From the IMG/VR virus record IMGVR_UViG_3300025425_000197, positions 1-20,951 of that record: 20,951 nucleotides of DNA; one strand, 5' to 3'. The notes under the pieces are model-generated. The model did no database searches. It had not been told where the DNA came from and saw only the letters and a program-made list of their open reading frames with translations. Every line of letters starts with the position of its first letter. Position 1 is the first letter of the stretch. This DNA comes from a virus. The position numbers were made by a program, and so were the translations under genes. Shown in pieces: positions 19,997-20,951 of this stretch.

Positions 19997-20951
19997 GTGG
20001 CCAAAGTTCCATTAACTAGGACGACGTGGCGCCGGGACTATGCCGGCGGCGTTCAATTGCAGCTACTCAATAGGTTCTTCGAGGAAGACCCGTCTTCTAC
20101 AATTGACGATACGGCGCTTATTGCCCGCCCCGGAACTGACTCGTATCGCGCATTTGGGTCCGGCACAATGCGTGGAAACTTCACGCAACAGGGCTTCTTT
20201 GGCGGCGATCTTTTTGTTGCATCCGGTCAAACACTGTATCGTTGGGATGGGACAACGGAAACTGCGATAACAGGCGTTTTGTCTGCTGAAGACACGCCAG
20301 TATCCATCACATATCAAGCATCCCCCGGCGTGGAGCGCCTATGGATTGCGGACGGCGCGACTCTCTACTACTACGAGGGTGATACGAAGTCTCGCGGAAA
20401 CCTTGACGCTGATGAGGCGCTAAACGTATCCCCGGGCGACGTGGTTCTTATTGACACTGTTTACTATGAGTTTGTTGCGTCCGGCGTTGACGCTGGAACG
20501 CCGGCTGGAACGTTGGCGGACCCGTGGCTTGTGCTTATTGGTGCAACGTCAGAGTTTAGCCTATCAAACCTGTCTGCCGCCATCGGCAACACGGGCACTC
20601 CTGGCGGAACCTACTCAACAGCACTTCTTGCAAACCCTAACGTCGAGGTTAGGCGTCTTGAGCAATATCGCCTCAACGTGCAGGCTGTTGTGCCTGGGGC
20701 TGGTGGAGACACTATCGTTACAACAACAACGGCGGCAAACCTAACGTGGGGTGCTGCGACTCTGGAGAACGGCGGGCTTGATATACTGACTCCTGTTGAC
20801 GTTCCGGATGGAGGGACCGAGGCGGCGGTATCGCTCACAACCCTTGCTGCGTATGTCATTGTATCCGTTGCGGGTAGCCAGCGCATGTATTTCATTAGGC
20901 CGGGCGAGTTCTGGATTGAAGTCTTTGCTGAAGCTGAATCTGAGCCTGATG
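19997..20951 (+). CDS. Tail hub / DNA stabilisation protein, P22 gp10-like (partial)
   Basis: GTG start directly after the adaptor TAA; open to the window end (318 codons, 3' end missing). The start LTRTTWRRDYAGGVQLQLLNRF, then RPGTDSYRAFGSGTMRGNF, GGDLFVASGQTLYRWDG and WIADGATLYYYEG are the repeated-blade motifs of gp10-like hubs (P22 tail accessory factor that closes the portal channel). Residues about 137-255 look like an inserted beta module (VYYEFVASG, IGATSEFSLSNLSAAIG, then GDTIVTTTTAANLTWG), typical of the TYTF/NLAAAIN domains that occur within phage virion proteins. The gene would be expected to continue for perhaps a further 200 residues or so. Confidence 0.8.
   Translation, partial: MAKVPLTRTTWRRDYAGGVQLQLLNRFFEEDPSSTIDDTALIARPGTDSYRAFGSGTMRGNFTQQGFFGGDLFVASGQTLYRWDGTTETAITGVLSAEDTPVSITYQASPGVERLWIADGATLYYYEGDTKSRGNLDADEALNVSPGDVVLIDTVYYEFVASGVDAGTPAGTLADPWLVLIGATSEFSLSNLSAAIGNTGTPGGTYSTALLANPNVEVRRLEQYRLNVQAVVPGAGGDTIVTTTTAANLTWGAATLENGGLDILTPVDVPDGGTEAAVSLTTLAAYVIVSVAGSQRMYFIRPGEFWIEVFAEAESEPD

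Overview
The window looks like one contiguous piece of a tailed-phage (or prophage) genome of the P22-like podovirus type, probably infecting an alphaproteobacterium. The virion genes run in P22-like order: large terminase, portal, scaffold, coat, gp4-like adaptor, gp10-like tail hub. The host guess rests on a GcrA-like regulator, a cell-cycle factor family typical of alphaproteobacteria, supported by a tight cluster of GANTC (CcrM-type) sites at a candidate late promoter. No tRNA, rRNA, CRISPR, integrase or insertion sequence was found.

Layout. (1) 1-300: control region with a 40-bp-period direct repeat, four tandem TGATA-CA-TATCA sites and a promoter for a small rightward gene (297-512). 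(2) 588-9881: leftward early/accessory block. Read in the direction of transcription it holds a possible small-terminase-like protein, an unknown protein, a D5/DUF5906-like replication protein that seems to have lost its ATPase motifs, a C5-cytosine-methyltransferase-like protein, an HNH nuclease, a stand-alone DnaA domain IV, a DUF1367-like protein, then (from a second promoter at 5238-5266) GcrA, a triple-HTH protein, an HD phosphohydrolase, a dATP/dGTP-diphosphohydrolase-like protein, tiny coupled peptides, a two-helix membrane protein, an amino-methyltransferase and a 141-aa protein. This is closed by a strong terminator at 1562-1600. A 32-residue membrane peptide and a PAPS-reductase-like protein follow. 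(3) 5336-5901: a rightward two-gene island (lipoprotein plus 67-aa protein) with its own promoter inside the leftward block, arranged like a phage moron. (4) 9882-10518: a 637-bp gene-free divergent control region with a TATAAT promoter, a run of hairpins that looks like a structured RNA, a tandem repeat carrying four GANTC sites and a second promoter, and a branched hairpin directly before the terminase ribosome binding site. (5) 10519 to the end: the rightward late module. After the coat gene and its terminator lie two paralogous small proteins flanking a fibre-like protein, small hidden ORFs, a proteasome/HslV-like Ntn hydrolase, the gp4-like adaptor and the gp10-like hub, which runs off the window.

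How it may work together (inference): the early block combines host cell-cycle parts (GcrA, DnaA domain IV), two methyltransferases, and nucleotide-pool enzymes (HD and DUF5664). The GANTC-bearing promoter ahead of the terminase is where a phage or host GcrA could couple late expression to host DNA methylation.
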